From Mesostigma viride (taxonomy: Eukaryota; Streptophyta; Mesostigmatophyceae; Mesostigmatales; Mesostigmataceae), in contig RPFO01000003.1 in assembly GCA_009746045.1 (NCBI GenBank), positions 2,031,292 through 2,095,291 of the forward strand: a stretch of 64,000 nt of DNA, in the 5' to 3' direction. Of this stretch, positions 1-12,593 are shown one piece after another. Position 1 is the stretch's first letter. Each line of letters opens with the position of its first letter. The notes under the pieces are model-generated. The model was not told the origin of the DNA. It searched no databases and saw nothing but the letters and a program-made list of their open reading frames with translations. Both the position numbers and the translations under genes were made by a program.

Positions 1-405
1 CGAGTGCATCGGGGATGGACAAGGACACAGGTGACAGAAAAAGCAAGGGTGTGGATGAGGGAGATTGGGACCTCAGAGAGGTCATAGGCAGTGAGGTCAT
101 AGGCAAGAGTTCCTAGACAGCGACAACGGGGACAAGGTGGCGCAAGACAAGGAGACAACGGGGATTATAGGTGTTTTGGGGGAGACATTTGCTATGGCCT
201 GATGCCAAGCAAAGAGAACCAGGGGAGCAGCGATAAGGGCCTTAAGTGCACTTGCTGTTGCTGGTGATGTGTCATAACGATAATGGAGTACTGCAGCTGC
301 AAGGGGGTGGTATAATGACCCATGTGCAGGCAAACGCCCGAGTGCTTGTCACACGGCGCATACCACTCAGAGCAGAGGCCACTAGACCACTCAGATCTGA
401 GGACG

Positions 406-594
406 GGCATGATGGCTGCCTGCGTAGGCATGATGCCGAATAATGCCGGCATAGGCATGATGACTGGCGTGTAATGCTGGCTAGGCATGATGGCTGCCAT
501 ATAATGCTGGCGCAGGCATGATGGCTGCTGTATAATGCTGGCGTAGGCATGATAGCTGCTGTATAATGCTGGCGTAGGCATGATGGCTGCCATG
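406..594. repeat. 31-bp minisatellite
   Basis: About six diverged copies of a 31-bp unit built around GGCATGATGGCTGCTGTATA. Open frames on both strands across it are by-products of the repeat. The preceding 1-405 bases show no gene I can support. Confidence 0.85.
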
Positions 595-642
595 TCGGGG
601 CCAACACCAGGCCACTCCTGCACGCTGATACATATATAAAAA

Positions 643-932
643 CACTCATATTCAAGAGAACACGCTCCACTCAGTGGTGCACTGGGTATTCCTGCTCAAA
701 CACTCATATTCAAGAGAACACGCTCCACTCAGTGGTGCACTGGGTATTCCTGCTCAAACACTCATATTCAAGAGAACACGCTCCACTCAGTGGTGCACTG
801 GGTATTCCTGCTCAAACACTCATATTCAAGAGAACACGCTCCACTCAGTGGTGCACTGGGTATTCCTGCTCAAACACTCATATTCAAGAGAACACGCTCC
901 ACTCAGTGGTGCACTGGGTATTCATGCTCCTA
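643..932. repeat. 58-bp tandem repeat, five near-identical copies
   Basis: A 58-bp unit beginning ACTCATATTCAAGAGAACAC is repeated five times with almost no divergence. The homogeneity points to recent tandem duplication. It ends about 60 bp from the 3' end of the coiled-coil gene on the minus strand, so it may lie in that gene's 3' flank. The frames running through the array are repeat artefacts. Confidence 0.92.
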
Positions 933-989
933 CGAGGGAGAAAAAACAGCTTGAGGGGTTGGCCCCCTCACTTTCCCCTGCGCTTGTTT

Positions 990-1946
990 CTATTTACATA
1001 TCACCTTCAACTGCTGCCGCTCCTGCACCACCTGCGCCAGCTCCGCCCTCTGCTGCGCACACAAGGCTTCCAGCGCGGCCGCCTGCTGGCTCTTGCGTGC
1101 GAGCGCGGCCTCCACCTGCGCATGGTCTGCTTGCAGCCGCGCCATCTGCGCCTGGAGCTGCTGTAGGTCACCCGACCTGACGCAAGGGGAAGGATCATGG
1201 TGCCGGCGCGTGACAACAGGGTGTGAGAAGTGATGGCATGCAAGTGATGGCACCTTCTTTCGTGTGAAGATAGTATCCTTACGCAACAGAGCGCTCAGTT
1301 GTAAGTGTGATAAAGATGACGGGAGGACAAGGGGAGGTTGGTGAGATGGCACGCATTGCGGAGGAGAGGGTGGATGGTGCAAGGGCAAGCCCCCTGCCGG
1401 CGTGAACGCACCTTCGGGTAGCATCTGCCTGTAAGAGCTGAATGACGCCTTCCAGCGATGCATGTTTCTGCGTAATGGTAGCGACATTTTGTCTGAGAAC
1501 CTGTGCTTCCGCCTGCGAAGCGTGCAACTGTTTCGTCAAGGAGGCCAACTGCTCGACCTTTTCGTCATAGGCGCGTTTGGAGGTAACCTGCGAAAGTTCA
1601 GCCACGCATAAGAGCGTCCAAGGCGCACGTTCTTCATGGCGTTGGCGAGGAGATAGCTTCGAAAAACTTTGCAGGAGTTGAAAGGAAAATCTGGGCGCAC
1701 ATCCGGGCTAACGAGCTAGAACGCAAGCGCAATGCGCACCTTTAGGTCCGTATATGCTTGTTTTATGACCGCAATCTCTGCTTCAATCTCTTCATTCTTA
1801 TGTACAAGCTCGTCGATAACATCTTTCGATTCGATTAATAGAGTCCGTCTCTCCAGTTCAGACCATAGCTCTTCGCGCTGACGCTGCGGAGTACGACGGC
1901 TGCCATGGGTGTCACTTCTCTCGCGGGATTTTTCCCGCCGCGACAT
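990..1946 (-). CDS. Coiled-coil protein, three exons
   Basis: Three exons on the minus strand join in frame: 1740-1946 (ATG at 1946), 1412-1587 and 990-1176 (stop TAG 990-992). The total is 189 residues. Donors are AAG|GTGCGC and AAG|GTGCGT, and acceptors are TTTCGCAG and GCGTCAG. Phases 0 and 2 match exactly, which is the main support. The protein starts with a basic, Arg/Ser-rich stretch of about 25 residues. The rest is almost entirely Glu/Gln/Ala/Leu heptad-like sequence, so an elongated coiled coil is expected. I do not recognise the family; a cytoskeletal or basal-body role would be a guess. It is divergent from the hydrolase gene that starts at 2598, and the two probably share the 650-bp upstream region. 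No enzymatic motif is seen. Confidence 0.68.
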
Positions 1947-2597
1947 TATTCTTCAATGCATCTAGCTTACATCCACGCATCTATCAATGAGACAAACTAT
2001 GTCTGCTTAGTCGATGGCCCCGAATGCTAGTACGTGCGTTAAGAAAAAATTATGGCGCCTCCGCAGCGAGGAAGCACCTCGCGGCTAGCGCAGTAGCGCT
2101 GGCATTCATGGCTATGATGTCCATATTTCTGGGACATGATATGCACTTTGATCAGGCACTTTTTTCAAATTGAACGTCTCTTTCGGTTTGCGGATGACTT
2201 TGGGGATTGATGCCGTCCAGCACGGTTCCCGAACATCTTAACCTTGCAAGCTGGCAAAAGACGTCGCGGTTGGGCAGCTACGATTCTACTTCTCCCTGCC
2301 GTCGCTAGTAACTTCTTGGTACGCTCTACGAGTATCCCAGCACCTCCGCCTGAGCAACCGCCAGCAAACGTGACATGTGATCGTGGAAATCGTGCCACGT
2401 GGCCACAGGTGACCGCCACACCAGGAGTCCAGGACATGGAGGCATGCAGCACTTTCGGCATGACTGTGAAAGTGTGAAGCCAAGGCCACGCCAAGGACGA
2501 AGAATGCACGTGACAAATTTACGGAGGAGAATTAGGGTTTGCGCCTGACAGGTCGGGGATGGCAGTAGCATGTGAAGCCGCTATTTAATCGACACCA
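1947..2597. promoter_or_regulatory. Intergenic region between divergent genes (putative bidirectional promoter)
   Basis: These 651 bp separate the start codons of two head-to-head genes. A TATTTAAT stretch at about 2582 lies just before the hydrolase ATG. Small frames in the region look non-coding. A shared promoter is inferred from the arrangement only; no specific binding site is identified. Confidence 0.4.
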
Positions 2598-5051
2598 ATG
2601 GCAGCCACCATACTCCGCTGCGACGCCACGAGACCGCTTCGCCTCATTCCCTCGTACATCGCGAAGAGAAGTTTATCTGCATCTACATCAGGCTGCCTGA
2701 AGAAGCTGGTGGGAAATCCGTTCTGTAATCCTCTGGAGCTACCATCCGTATCATCTGCTCCGGGTGTCCGCCTTGGTGCTTCTACTCGTCGTCTACACGG
2801 CACGGTAGCCATGGCATTTCCGACCGGAGTTGCTGCGTCAGTGGCAATAGCTGTCGTCGCCACCACCGCACTCGCTTTATATCGGTCCTTTAGAGCAGCT
2901 AGCCCACTGCCCGCAATAACTGCTAGTGCCACCCCCTTCAACCGGGCAATTCTAAGCCGCATGCCGGGGCTACTTCACCGGCCTTATGTGCAGACGCTAG
3001 GTCTCACCAACGGCCATGTCGAGACCATCTTGGCCGCTATGTTCAGGTCCGTCCCCGCCGTGCAGTATCGCCGTGAGTGCCTCTACGACGCCGATGGAGG
3101 TTGCTTCACGCTGGACTGGCCGGTGTATGAAGGGGCCAGGGCGGAAGGCGACACGTGGCACATCTTGGACGACACGACCCCGATATTCGTCCTCCTTGTA
3201 AGCACGCCGGCTATTATCTAGCTATTACAGGTATTCTTGAAGGGATACCAACAGAGTACTGCTAAACGGGTGTTGTTGCTTGCTTACCGTGTCATGCAAT
3301 ATACTAGTGCTCAAAACTGTTGAGCATTTGGCTGAGCATGCGTCATCCCAGGTCGGCAGGGTGTACCAACTAAGTGTGGCATTCAACCCCTTCACAAGAC
3401 GGGCTGCCCCCTGAAGCATCGGCTATCTTTTGCAACCAACTGCCAGCTTCGAAGCATCCCCAACAAATGCAGCGTGGGCCAGCACTGTTGGATGTGCATG
3501 CCTGGCGCCACCTTAGATGTGCATGCCTGGCCAGCATCCATGGCACTTGTCAACATCTATTGTGCTTGCTGACACCCACGGTGCTTGCAAGCCACCCCCC
3601 CTGCCCGCTGCCTGAGATGCCATGCCCTTTCCCAACCATCCGCAACGCGCCCTTCCACAGCCATGCGCAACGGCCACGCCCTGTCACATGCTGACTCGTC
3701 ATCCTGTGCTGGCATCCCGTGCTACATACGCTGCAGCCATGACGACATGCATGACGACACGCTTGGCCATGGTTCAACAACAACGTAGAGACGTTAGCAA
3801 CAAGTTTTTCCGCATGACCCACGGCCTTGCCGGATATGCGCCCGTTCGTAAGCACGTAGACTGCGTTAACACTGCGTGGGCTGACCATGCATTCCCACGC
3901 GCTTACCGCAGTGGGAAGGGGCATGGTGTGTTTACACGGCACGCAGTGCTGACATTCTGACTGCTGGCACACACCCTACGGGCGTTGCCTTGCGAATCGC
4001 TAGTCTACCTTGTGCAGATACTTACGCGCAATCTCGACCCTGTGCGGCGACATTATGATTTACCGTGCGGTAGTCGAACAACAAGTAGTAAACTTAATGC
4101 CACCACCTACCGCTTCTGACACATCCCTTACCCTCGGTGGCCACACCACTCGCCCTATGTGGAGGCATCCTCTACCCTCGAAGGCACTCCTCTTGAACAA
4201 CTCGAATGAGGAATCCTGTTTCACCTGTTTGAACGTGCCATCCTCTACCCCTTTGATCGGACCTACTGTCAAACAGCCCGGCCTGACCGGTGGCTCCGAG
4301 GACCCTTACGTGCGCAGCCTTGTGCGCCGCTGCTGGCAGTATGGGTACCGCTCTGTCGTGTTCAACAGCAGGGGGTGCGCGCACAGCCCGGTGACCACAC
4401 CTCAGGTACCCACACCACACACACACACACACACACACACACAGGCGCAGACAGTCGCAGACATACACACACATGGGGGGGCGCGCACACAATGTCTTGC
4501 TATGATGTCCCGTTTCGAGAGTGAACGTTGAAGTGCATGGCCCTTACAACCTTTTGGTTGGCGCCCATCTGCGTTGCCTAGTATACTTTTTGGCCCTCAA
4601 CCATGCATTCTGCATCGCCTGCTCACGTGACCCTCGTCCCTCCCCACCGCACCCTTGATTGTAAACCTGCGCAGCAGTGACCGGTGACCACTCATCCACC
4701 TGTGACCTCCTCTGCCGCAAACCCCCAGTTCTATTCGGCATATTGCATACATGGGATGGGGCGTTATAGTAAAACTAGTGACTGCTACCCATCCGTTTCG
4801 TACCACGAATGTGCCCGCACATAGTTTTACTCAGCCCCATACCAGATCCGGGCCAACTGAACCCCTAGTCAATGGACGGAAACCACCTGGGACTGTTGTC
4901 GCTCACTGGTCACCACCCTTCCCCTCGTTTGCCACCCACCCAAGCATTTTACTTGGCGTCGCACCTAAACGGGAAACCTCTTTTATTGCGCTTACTCACT
5001 AGTTACGTAGCTGGTCTGTGCCCTCCTTTGCCACCCATCCACCCACCATCA

Positions 5052-5126
<75 letters not shown>

Positions 5127-8100
5127 CGCCAACAGTTCTACTCGGCTTTCCACGGATGGGATGTTATGATACCGCTCACCCACCCGTGCCTTTCTTTGCC
5201 ACCCACCCACCCACCCAACCAACCAACCAACCAACCAACCAACCAACCAACCAACCAACCAACCAACCAACCAACCAACCAACAAACAAACCAACCACCC
5301 TCCCACCCACCCACCCACCCACCCACCCACCCACCCACCCACCCACCCACCCACCCACCCACCCACCCACCCACCCACCCACCCACCCACCCACCCACCC
5401 ACCCACCCACCCACCCATCCGCCCGCCCGCCCGCCCACCCACCCACCCACCCACCCACCAGTTCTACTCGGCTTCCTATACCGAGGACCTGCGCGCTGTC
5501 ATCAAGCACGTGCGCAAGCTGTACCCCAACGCCATGCTCATGGGCGCAGGGTGGTCCCTGGGGGCCAACATTCTCGTGCGCTACCTGGGGGAGGTGAGCC
5601 TATCGCATGCGAAGGGGTTGCCTTGCGTGGAGGTAGCCGCACTATGATGGAAGGAAGGTAGACAGAACGAGGAAAGGTGAGCCTAAAGCTGGCAGGCACA
5701 TGAGAACAGTTAGCCCTTCGCAATGCACCCCACGGTGGCAACCGAAAGTGGCAATCCTTCATGGTTGGCTTTCATTTTCTAGAATGCCAACGATCTGACC
5801 CCTTTCTTCGCCCCTGCCCGCATGCTCAGCTAGGTGGGAAGGCAGGTGAGCCAAAGCCCGCAGTGCTGCCCAGAATGCCGCATAACACTTCCCAACACAG
5901 AACAAGACAGAACTCGCACAGTTGTGCCCAGACTAATAGCTCCTCTTTCCCTCTAAGGTCGTCCCCGCAAGACTGGCCAGTTGCTGCGGCAGCGTGCGTG
6001 CGCAGGGCACCATATGGCGGTAGCAAGTTGCGCTCGTGTATGGCGGTAGGACCAGCGGTAGGGCATGCCCCTGCTCTCTCGCACCCCTCAACCTTTCAAC
6101 CCCTGAACCAGTATCCCTAGCTGCCTGTTCCCACCGCACGCCCCACACGCCTCCCCCCCCCTTCCCCGCCAACCCTGCAGGAGGGCTCCCGCACGCCCCT
6201 CTCGTTGGCCATCTCGATGTGCAACCCGTTCGACCTGGTCATCTGCGACAAGAAGTTCCAGGAGGGCTTTAACCGTATTTATGACGCCAACCTGGCCAAG
6301 AGCCTACGGGGCATCTACTCCAGGTACGGTGTCGCGCGGTGGTAGCGATCATGGGCACGGCGTGCGCTGCGATGGCTGGCTAGTTATCCTATGCTTTTCT
6401 AACGGCAGGGAAATCTGTAAATGATCCGCGAACCCGGGCGAATGCTGGATAAGCACAGTTACTTGTCGAGTTCGGTCACGCTGGATAAGCACAGTTACTT
6501 GTCGAGTTCGGTCACGCTGGATAAGCACAGTTAGTTATAGAGTTCGGTCACGCTGGATAAGCACAGTTAGTTATAGAGTTCGGCCACGCTGGATAAGCAC
6601 AGTTAGTTATAGAGTTCGGCCACGCTGGATAAGCACAGTTAGTTATAGAGTTCGGTCACGCTGGATAAGCACAGTTAGTTATAGAGTTCGGTCACGCTGG
6701 ATAAGCACAGTTAGTTATAGAGTTCGGTCACGCTGGATAAGCACAGTTAGTTATAGAGTTCTGCCACGCTGGATAAGCACAGTTAGTTATAGAGTTCGGT
6801 CACGCTGGATAAGCACAGTTAGTTATAGAGTTCGGCCACGCTGGATAAGCACAGTTAGTTATAGAGTTCGGCCACGCTGGATAAGCACAGTTAGTTATAG
6901 AGTTCGGTCACGCTGGATAAGCACAGTTAGTTATAGAGTTCGGTCACGCTGGATAAGCACAGTTAGTTATAGAGTTCGGTCACGCTGGATTAGCACAGTT
7001 AGTTATAGAGTTCGGTCACGCTGGATAAGCACAGTTAGTTATAGAGTTCGGCCACGCTGGATAAGCACAGTTAGTTATAGAGTTCGGCCACGCTGGATAA
7101 GCACAGTTAGTTATAGAGTTCGGTCACGCTGGATAAGCACAGTTAGTTATAGAGTTCGGTCACGCTGGATAAGCACAGTTAGTTATAGAGTTCGGTCACG
7201 CTGGATAAGCACAGTTAGTTATAGAGTTCGGTCACGCTGGATAAGCACAGTTAGTTATAGAGTTCGGTCACGCTGGATAAGCACACTTAGTTATAGAGTT
7301 CGGTCACGCTGGATAAGCACAGTTAGTTATAGAGTTCGGTCACGCTGGATAAGCACAGTTAGTTATAGAGTTCGGTCACGCTGGATAAGCACAGTTAGTT
7401 ATAGAGTTCGGTCACGCTGGATAAGCACAGTTAGTTATAGAGTTCGGTCACGCTGGATAAGCATGAGAGTTCGCTTCATCGGTCATCCCTGGTCGATGCC
7501 TTCCCGCGGATGGACGGACATCGTTTGCCGTGCGTGACTGCTTATGTAGATCGCCGACGCTGGCGCCAGGCCTCTCTCATGGGTTGTGCAGATCGACATC
7601 TTATTGTATGGTTTGTGCTGATGGATTGGGTGTATTGGGTACCTATTGGGTGGGTCTGTGCTGTCATTCTGGTCGACACCTTCTTGGGTGGTCTCATGCC
7701 ATCACCCGCCACCTGCAACCACCACCCATCAGCCACCACGGGCTGTTTGAGGGCATCGGGGGGGACTTCCAGCCCGAGCGCGCGCGCACGTGCCGTAGCG
7801 TGCGCGAGTTTGACGAGGCGATCACACGAGGTGAGGCCCCTTGGATGTGTTGACAACACTATCTAAATAGGCAGCCTAAATAGGCGGGTTGCGTTGCAAA
7901 GCTGTAGGATGGGGACGCGAGCGAGGATGGCAATCACACAAGGTGAGGCCCATTGGATGGCGGGACCAGTGTGGGCGTGGGTGTGGATGGGGTGATGGAT
8001 GAGGTGATGGGTGGGTGAGCGCCCTGATGTCGATGAGGGTGGTCGTGGAGAGGTGGGTGGCACGGATGGGGTGGTGGAGAGGTGAGCGGTGGTTTTGGTA

Positions 8101-11051
8101 GGGTGGAGGGTTGGCCGCCAAAGTAAGCGGTGTTGGGGTGACTACCTTGCTTGTGATAGTAATAATAGTGATAACAATAACAATAATAACAATAAAATAG
8201 ACTGCCTCCTAGGGGATGGCGAGGGGAAGTGCCTGTGTATAAAGTGGGGGTCCAATATTCAGAAACGGTTCTTCTTGCAATGGTGTCAAATCAATTAAGA
8301 CTCCCTGTGTGTGGTTTATAGGGAGGCGGGTGGGCTGTCAAGTAAGCAGCTACCTGGCACGGTGGAAACCAACGGGGTGCCATGAGGCCCACCTAAGCTC
8401 AATACACTCGCGATGGCTGTTGCTGTGAGTAGTACATTGACATTCAAAGCCTGGGGGGATCTGCGTCTGTGTTCAACAATGTTGGTCAGGAGGGTGCCAT
8501 ATTTTATGGAGAGGCATACCCACTATTGGCTTGGACCCAGATGCTCAAACTTTCCCCTTTTTTGTTCCCCTTTTGTTCTGTTTTGTTTTCTTGTGCTCAA
8601 ATGTCCCCCCTTTTTGTTCCTCTTTTTTTGTTTTGTTTTTGATGCTCAAAAGTTCTCCTTTTTGGTTCCGCTTTTCATTTGTTTGTTTTTTGGCGCTCAA
8701 ATGTTCCCCTTGCTGGTCAGGCCGTGGGACTTGGAGCCAACCCATGCCACCGTCCTTCTAGGCCAGAGTTTGACCCCTACACTGTCTCTGGGCTTTGTCT
8801 CGCTAGCCTGTTTCTTGACTGGCTTTCATCACTGGCACATTCACCCGCTTTAGTTAACGTCGCATCTTGCCATCTGCCTTTGCTGTGTGCATGCGCGTTC
8901 ATTCTCTCCTTTGGGTCATCCTGCCCCACACCCCCGCCCCTTCCAGTCTCCTTTGGCTTTGCCACGGTGGATGAGTACTACGCGTGGTCCGGCAGTTGTC
9001 ACTCCATCCCTAACGTGCGCGTGCCGCTGCTGTGCCTACAGGTGTGTTGCTTCACTTACTACCTGCCAAGCTACCTAGTGTTCTAACATCACACACAGCC
9101 CATCACAGCCCATCACAGCCCATCACAGCCCATCACAGCCCATCACCGTCCATCACAGCCCATCACAACCCATCACAACCCATCACAACCCATAACAACC
9201 CATAACAACCCATCACAACACATCACAACCCATCACAGCCCATCACAGTCCATCACAACACAGTAGCATCTTTGCCTCTATTAGCAGTTAGCAGAGCAGT
9301 ACAGCGTCTGCTGGACGCACTGAATGCCATGATTTCTGTGCCTAATACCTGCTTGTATTCTACAGAAGTATGTGCTTGTATGACGTCATCGTTGGAAAAA
9401 GTCATTCCCGACTTTCATGGCTTGTTTATACCACTACTACTGAAGAAGGTTGCTCTCCTCATCTTCCACCAGATGATCAGCTGCTAGGATGGCCAGGCTC
9501 TGTGCAGATGAACGGAGCCCCCCTGGGCTCATTTTCAAGGCTGGGCACTTGAGCAGCACGCCTGATACATAGTTCCCATGGCCAAGTGGGCATACACGGT
9601 AGCATTCATCCGCGTTAACCTTCGATAGCATCCTGTCCTACATCCCCCACCCCCACCCCGCCCCCACCCCACCCCACCCTTTCTCCCTCCACCACTACAT
9701 GCAGCCTTGCAAACAGATAGGCGATCGTCTTGTTGCCTCCCTTCGACAAGTTCCCGGAGAGTGAGCGAGCCTTGCTCAGCACGCATGCATGCACGCTGTG
9801 GGTTGGGCACACCACTGTTGCGCCATGATCACTCCGTTGCTCCGCTGCTCCATGAAACCCGTTGCTCCTTTTATCGGTTTCGCGCAGGCGATGGATGACC
9901 CGATTGCATGTGCTTCCGCCATCCCCTACGCGGCGATCAAGGTAAGCGACCAAGGGCACGCGACCGTGGTGGCTGCTAGCATCCGCATACAGGGTATGGC
10001 ATGTGCTGCGCGTAGGGAGCCAGGCATGACAACCATTGAGACGCGTTTAAAAGCATTGGCGGTTGCCCGGTCCATCGTAGACTGTGACCCGCAGACCAGG
10101 CTACCGCCGATGCTGTCATGTAGCAACAAGGATCGAGGCAGAGACGCTGAGCAAGGCATGGCAACCAAGAGGCTCTTGGTACATGTGCCTTGAAAGCATG
10201 TTTGCGGCTTGCGCCCATCATGACTACACCCCATTCGTTCTAGTTGCTAAGTACCAGCCCTTGCCCATGCCAGGGGTTCTCTCGTGGTGTCGGTCAAGGT
10301 AGCGAGGGGTCAATGACGTCGCACTTCGTCCTGTCCATCAGCAGCGTTGCTGTGGTTGTGAAAGCAAAGCCTCGTGTGCGGCGCCTGCAGGTGGGTTGAG
10401 GCCATCCTACTTTCTGAGGTTGACACAGCATGCTGTTTCCCTGGACTCGCTAATCCTTCCCTCTGCATGGTCGCCCATTTTGCTTTCAGCATGGCTTATG
10501 CTGCTTTTTTAAAACTCGTTTATCAACAAGCAGCCAGCACTTTGCCCTGTTTTCTAGTAATTTCTTATCCATGGCCAGTACACCCCACTCGTGCTGGCAT
10601 CATGGTAGGACGTACTGAAGTCAACCTTTCATTACACCCCATGATTTCTTGAACGCTGCCCCTTCTTGCCTGCATTCACACAACTGCCCTTCCCGCACAG
10701 GCCAACCCCTACTGCATGCTGGCGACCACGCCGGGGGGTGGCCACCTGGGCTGGTGTGCGGGCGACGGCGCCCCCTTTGGCGCCCCCTGGCCTGAGCTCA
10801 TCTGCATGGAATACGTGGCAGCCGTACAGATGGCCATGCTGAGCGGGCACGTGGCGTGGCAGGAGTACAGTAACTTCCCTGGGTACAGCCTACAGCAGCC
10901 AGCGGCCGGCAGTGAGTCACCTGGCAGTGGCGCTGGGCAGGCGGTGGCTAGCATGGCCAAAAAGGACAAGACTGAGAAGGATCAGGGTGACAGGGATATG
11001 GATGGTGCGACGGATGGCGCTGTGGGGACATCCAGTACATTGTCAGCTTGA
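2598..11051 (+). CDS. Alpha/beta hydrolase, ABHD1/3 - EMB8 - YheT family, eight exons
   Basis: Eight exons join in frame into 533 residues: 2598-3197, 4277-4405, 5462-5593, 6181-6323, 7733-7830, 8947-9041, 9888-9941 and 10701-11051. All introns are GT-AG and the phases agree. Recognisable family blocks run in order: PGLTGGS (residues 201-207, oxyanion region), [18 protein letters not shown] with the nucleophile Ser at about 275, [26 protein letters not shown], the acid loop MDDPIAC (Asp 402/403), and TPGGGHLGW with the catalytic His at about 432. The family comprises membrane-anchored serine hydrolases acting on lipid or ester substrates; the substrate here is unknown. Residues 1-71 look like a basic Ser-rich targeting region, followed by a hydrophobic segment at about 76-93. 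A second ATG at 2811 (residue 72) could be the start of a shorter, anchored form. The C-terminal 50 residues are charged and probably disordered. All three catalytic residues are present, so the gene looks intact. Confidence 0.93.
4406..5461 (+). repeat. Hydrolase intron 2: microsatellites and duplicated acceptor-like segments
   Basis: This intron carries (CA)n at about 4418-4442 and 5054-5125, (AACC)n at about 5216-5297 and (ACCC)n at about 5300-5458. The true acceptor (AG at 5460-5461) follows the last array. The acceptor plus first exon bases (CAGTTCTACTCGGC) recur inside the intron at about 4728 and 5134, with a weaker version near 4944. This suggests tandem duplication of an exon-edge unit followed by microsatellite growth. 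Open frames here are repeat artefacts. Confidence 0.85.
6447..7470. repeat. 36-bp minisatellite within hydrolase intron 4
   Basis: About 28 head-to-tail copies of a 36-bp unit (core GGATAAGCACAGTTAGTTAT). Sequence variation is minimal, mainly GGTCAC versus GGCCAC at the unit edge. The first two copies carry ACTTGTCG instead of AGTTATAG. There are no unique spacers between copies. The array lies between exons 4 and 5 and accounts for most of that 1.4-kb intron. Confidence 0.95.
8540..8712. repeat. Pyrimidine-rich tandem repeat in hydrolase intron 5
   Basis: Three to four diverged copies of a roughly 57-bp unit (GCTCAAATGT followed by long C/T tracts with TTTTGTTTTG). The plus strand is strongly T-rich here. 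The unit lies upstream of the exon 6 acceptor at 8945-8946. Confidence 0.7.
9096..9262. repeat. 10-bp minisatellite in hydrolase intron 6
   Basis: About 17 copies of CCCATCACAG and variants (CCCATAACAA, CCCATCACAA), starting 55 bp after the exon 6 donor. Confidence 0.9.
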
Positions 11052-11900
11052 CCCACTTGGTAAAAGGGAGCTCCCCTTTTTGAAACATTTATGAGAGACC
11101 TTGCTAGAGTAGCCTCTGCTTCCAGGCTATTATGCCAGAAATTATACCAGCCTGTTGCGCCATCGGCCTATTGTGCCAGCCTTACTGCTGACTGTGGTAC
11201 AAGGGACGTGCGTGGCGCCAACGTCTGCATGCCAGCAGAAGCAGCTGTCAATGTGTCACATGCTGGAGACAGCCATTGGCATATATTTGTGAATAATTGC
11301 GGAGGTGAGAGCGGCATGCAACATAAGAAAAAGCCCCGAAAAGAGGAAGAACCCTAAAGAAAATAATCTGACACATCGACATGTGTATTACACATGGATT
11401 TAGGTAGCAGGTTGCACGTTCTTATATGGAGTGAAACAATTCCTGGATGCATGGTTTATTGGTAGCTGATGACAAGCGGTGAAGTGTTCTTTCGATATGG
11501 CGGTTGGCTGCAACATAATTCTTCAGTGCTGACCAAAGCGTCATTAGTGTCGTTTTTATCGTAAGCTGAGGAACTAACGGCTGAATTAATTACGTCTCGG
11601 CTGAGGATCGATGGGATGCCCCGGCCAGCCTTGCGCGTGCCCCTGTGGAGGCACAGCGCAGGGCAGCGGGTGGGCCGTGCATGCCCCTGGTCGCCCAACA
11701 GAGCCATGGAGACACCCAGCGCAGTTATAAACCATATTGAACTATGATAATGCTAAGGTGCGTGTCATGGAGAGCCACACTCATTCATTACATTATGAAG
11801 CTAGCGCTAGCTACTATGTAGATGCAACCTTTATGATTGTAGGCCGGCTTGCATGACAAATTGCACTGTACGTGCACACATGTATACATAGGTCGATCGC
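11052..11900. other. Hydrolase 3' flank with a dispersed repeat
   Basis: There is no gene I can support here. The segment at about 11312-11400 (GGCATGCAACATAAG through to a TCTGACACA stretch) recurs inverted at about 27455-27548. It is therefore a dispersed repeat, probably a mobile-element remnant. The frame at 11091-11357 overlaps this repeat and is not considered a gene. Confidence 0.55.
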
Positions 11901-12593
11901 GCACCGCCGAGGTCTTGCCATTGATTGCTCGCCTTCATGATTCGGAGACCAAGGGGCTGCTTCTCTGATTTTGTGCACACCCTCGCGGCGTTTATTGGCT
12001 CTGGGGCGCCCTCCCCGCCCAGGTCCGGCTGGCCGCCAAGGGCCACGACGAATGCATCCAGTCGGCCTTGGCGCAGCTGGTTCCCGGCCCCGATCTCCCG
12101 GCTCATTCTATCGGCATCGCTTCCCTGCCCGGCCGGATGGGCGCCGGCTGCGGTCTGACCCGCGCAGCCCGGCTGGCCCCGGCGGCGTTTTTGGGCTCTG
12201 TCGCTCAGTCATGGTGCGAAATCGGTCGGCTCCTTCCCCTTCTGGCTACGGCGGCGCCTGACCTCTTGGACCCCGCCAGCCCCTACCCTTTCATCACCGC
12301 CATCCAGGATGTTTATGCTGAGATCCAGCAGGCCTGCACTACCGTCCGCATGGCCGCTCAGGCCGCCCAACGCCGCCTTCCTCGGGGCACTCCCTCGGTT
12401 GCCACCATACGTCCTATCCCCCGCAGTATTCCCTGTCTGCATCATCGATAAACACCAGAAAACCTACGCGGCTATTCTGCACACGGCGGAATTGGATGAC
12501 TCTTTTTGATCACATCAACGCCCAGGGTCGTGCGTGGCTGTTCTCACTCTCGTTGCGGAGTGTGGGCTCGGCTTACGTCCGCGCTCTCCCCAT

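Noticed and set aside
5018-5647. Long frames with poly-THP / GGWV repeats in the hydrolase intron
   Set aside because: They arise from CA, AACC and ACCC microsatellites within an intron. The only real coding part is exon 3.
6447-7470. CRISPR-like array (36-bp repeats)
   Set aside because: Copies are head to tail without unique spacers, and the setting is an intron of a eukaryotic gene. It is a minisatellite.
8413-9086. Frames through hydrolase intron 5 as a separate gene
   Set aside because: The T-rich tandem repeat explains them. The exon 6 segment belongs to the hydrolase by phase and homology pattern.
11091-11357. 88-codon frame after the hydrolase stop
   Set aside because: It overlaps a dispersed repeat also present inverted near 27.5 kb, and has no domain or splice support.
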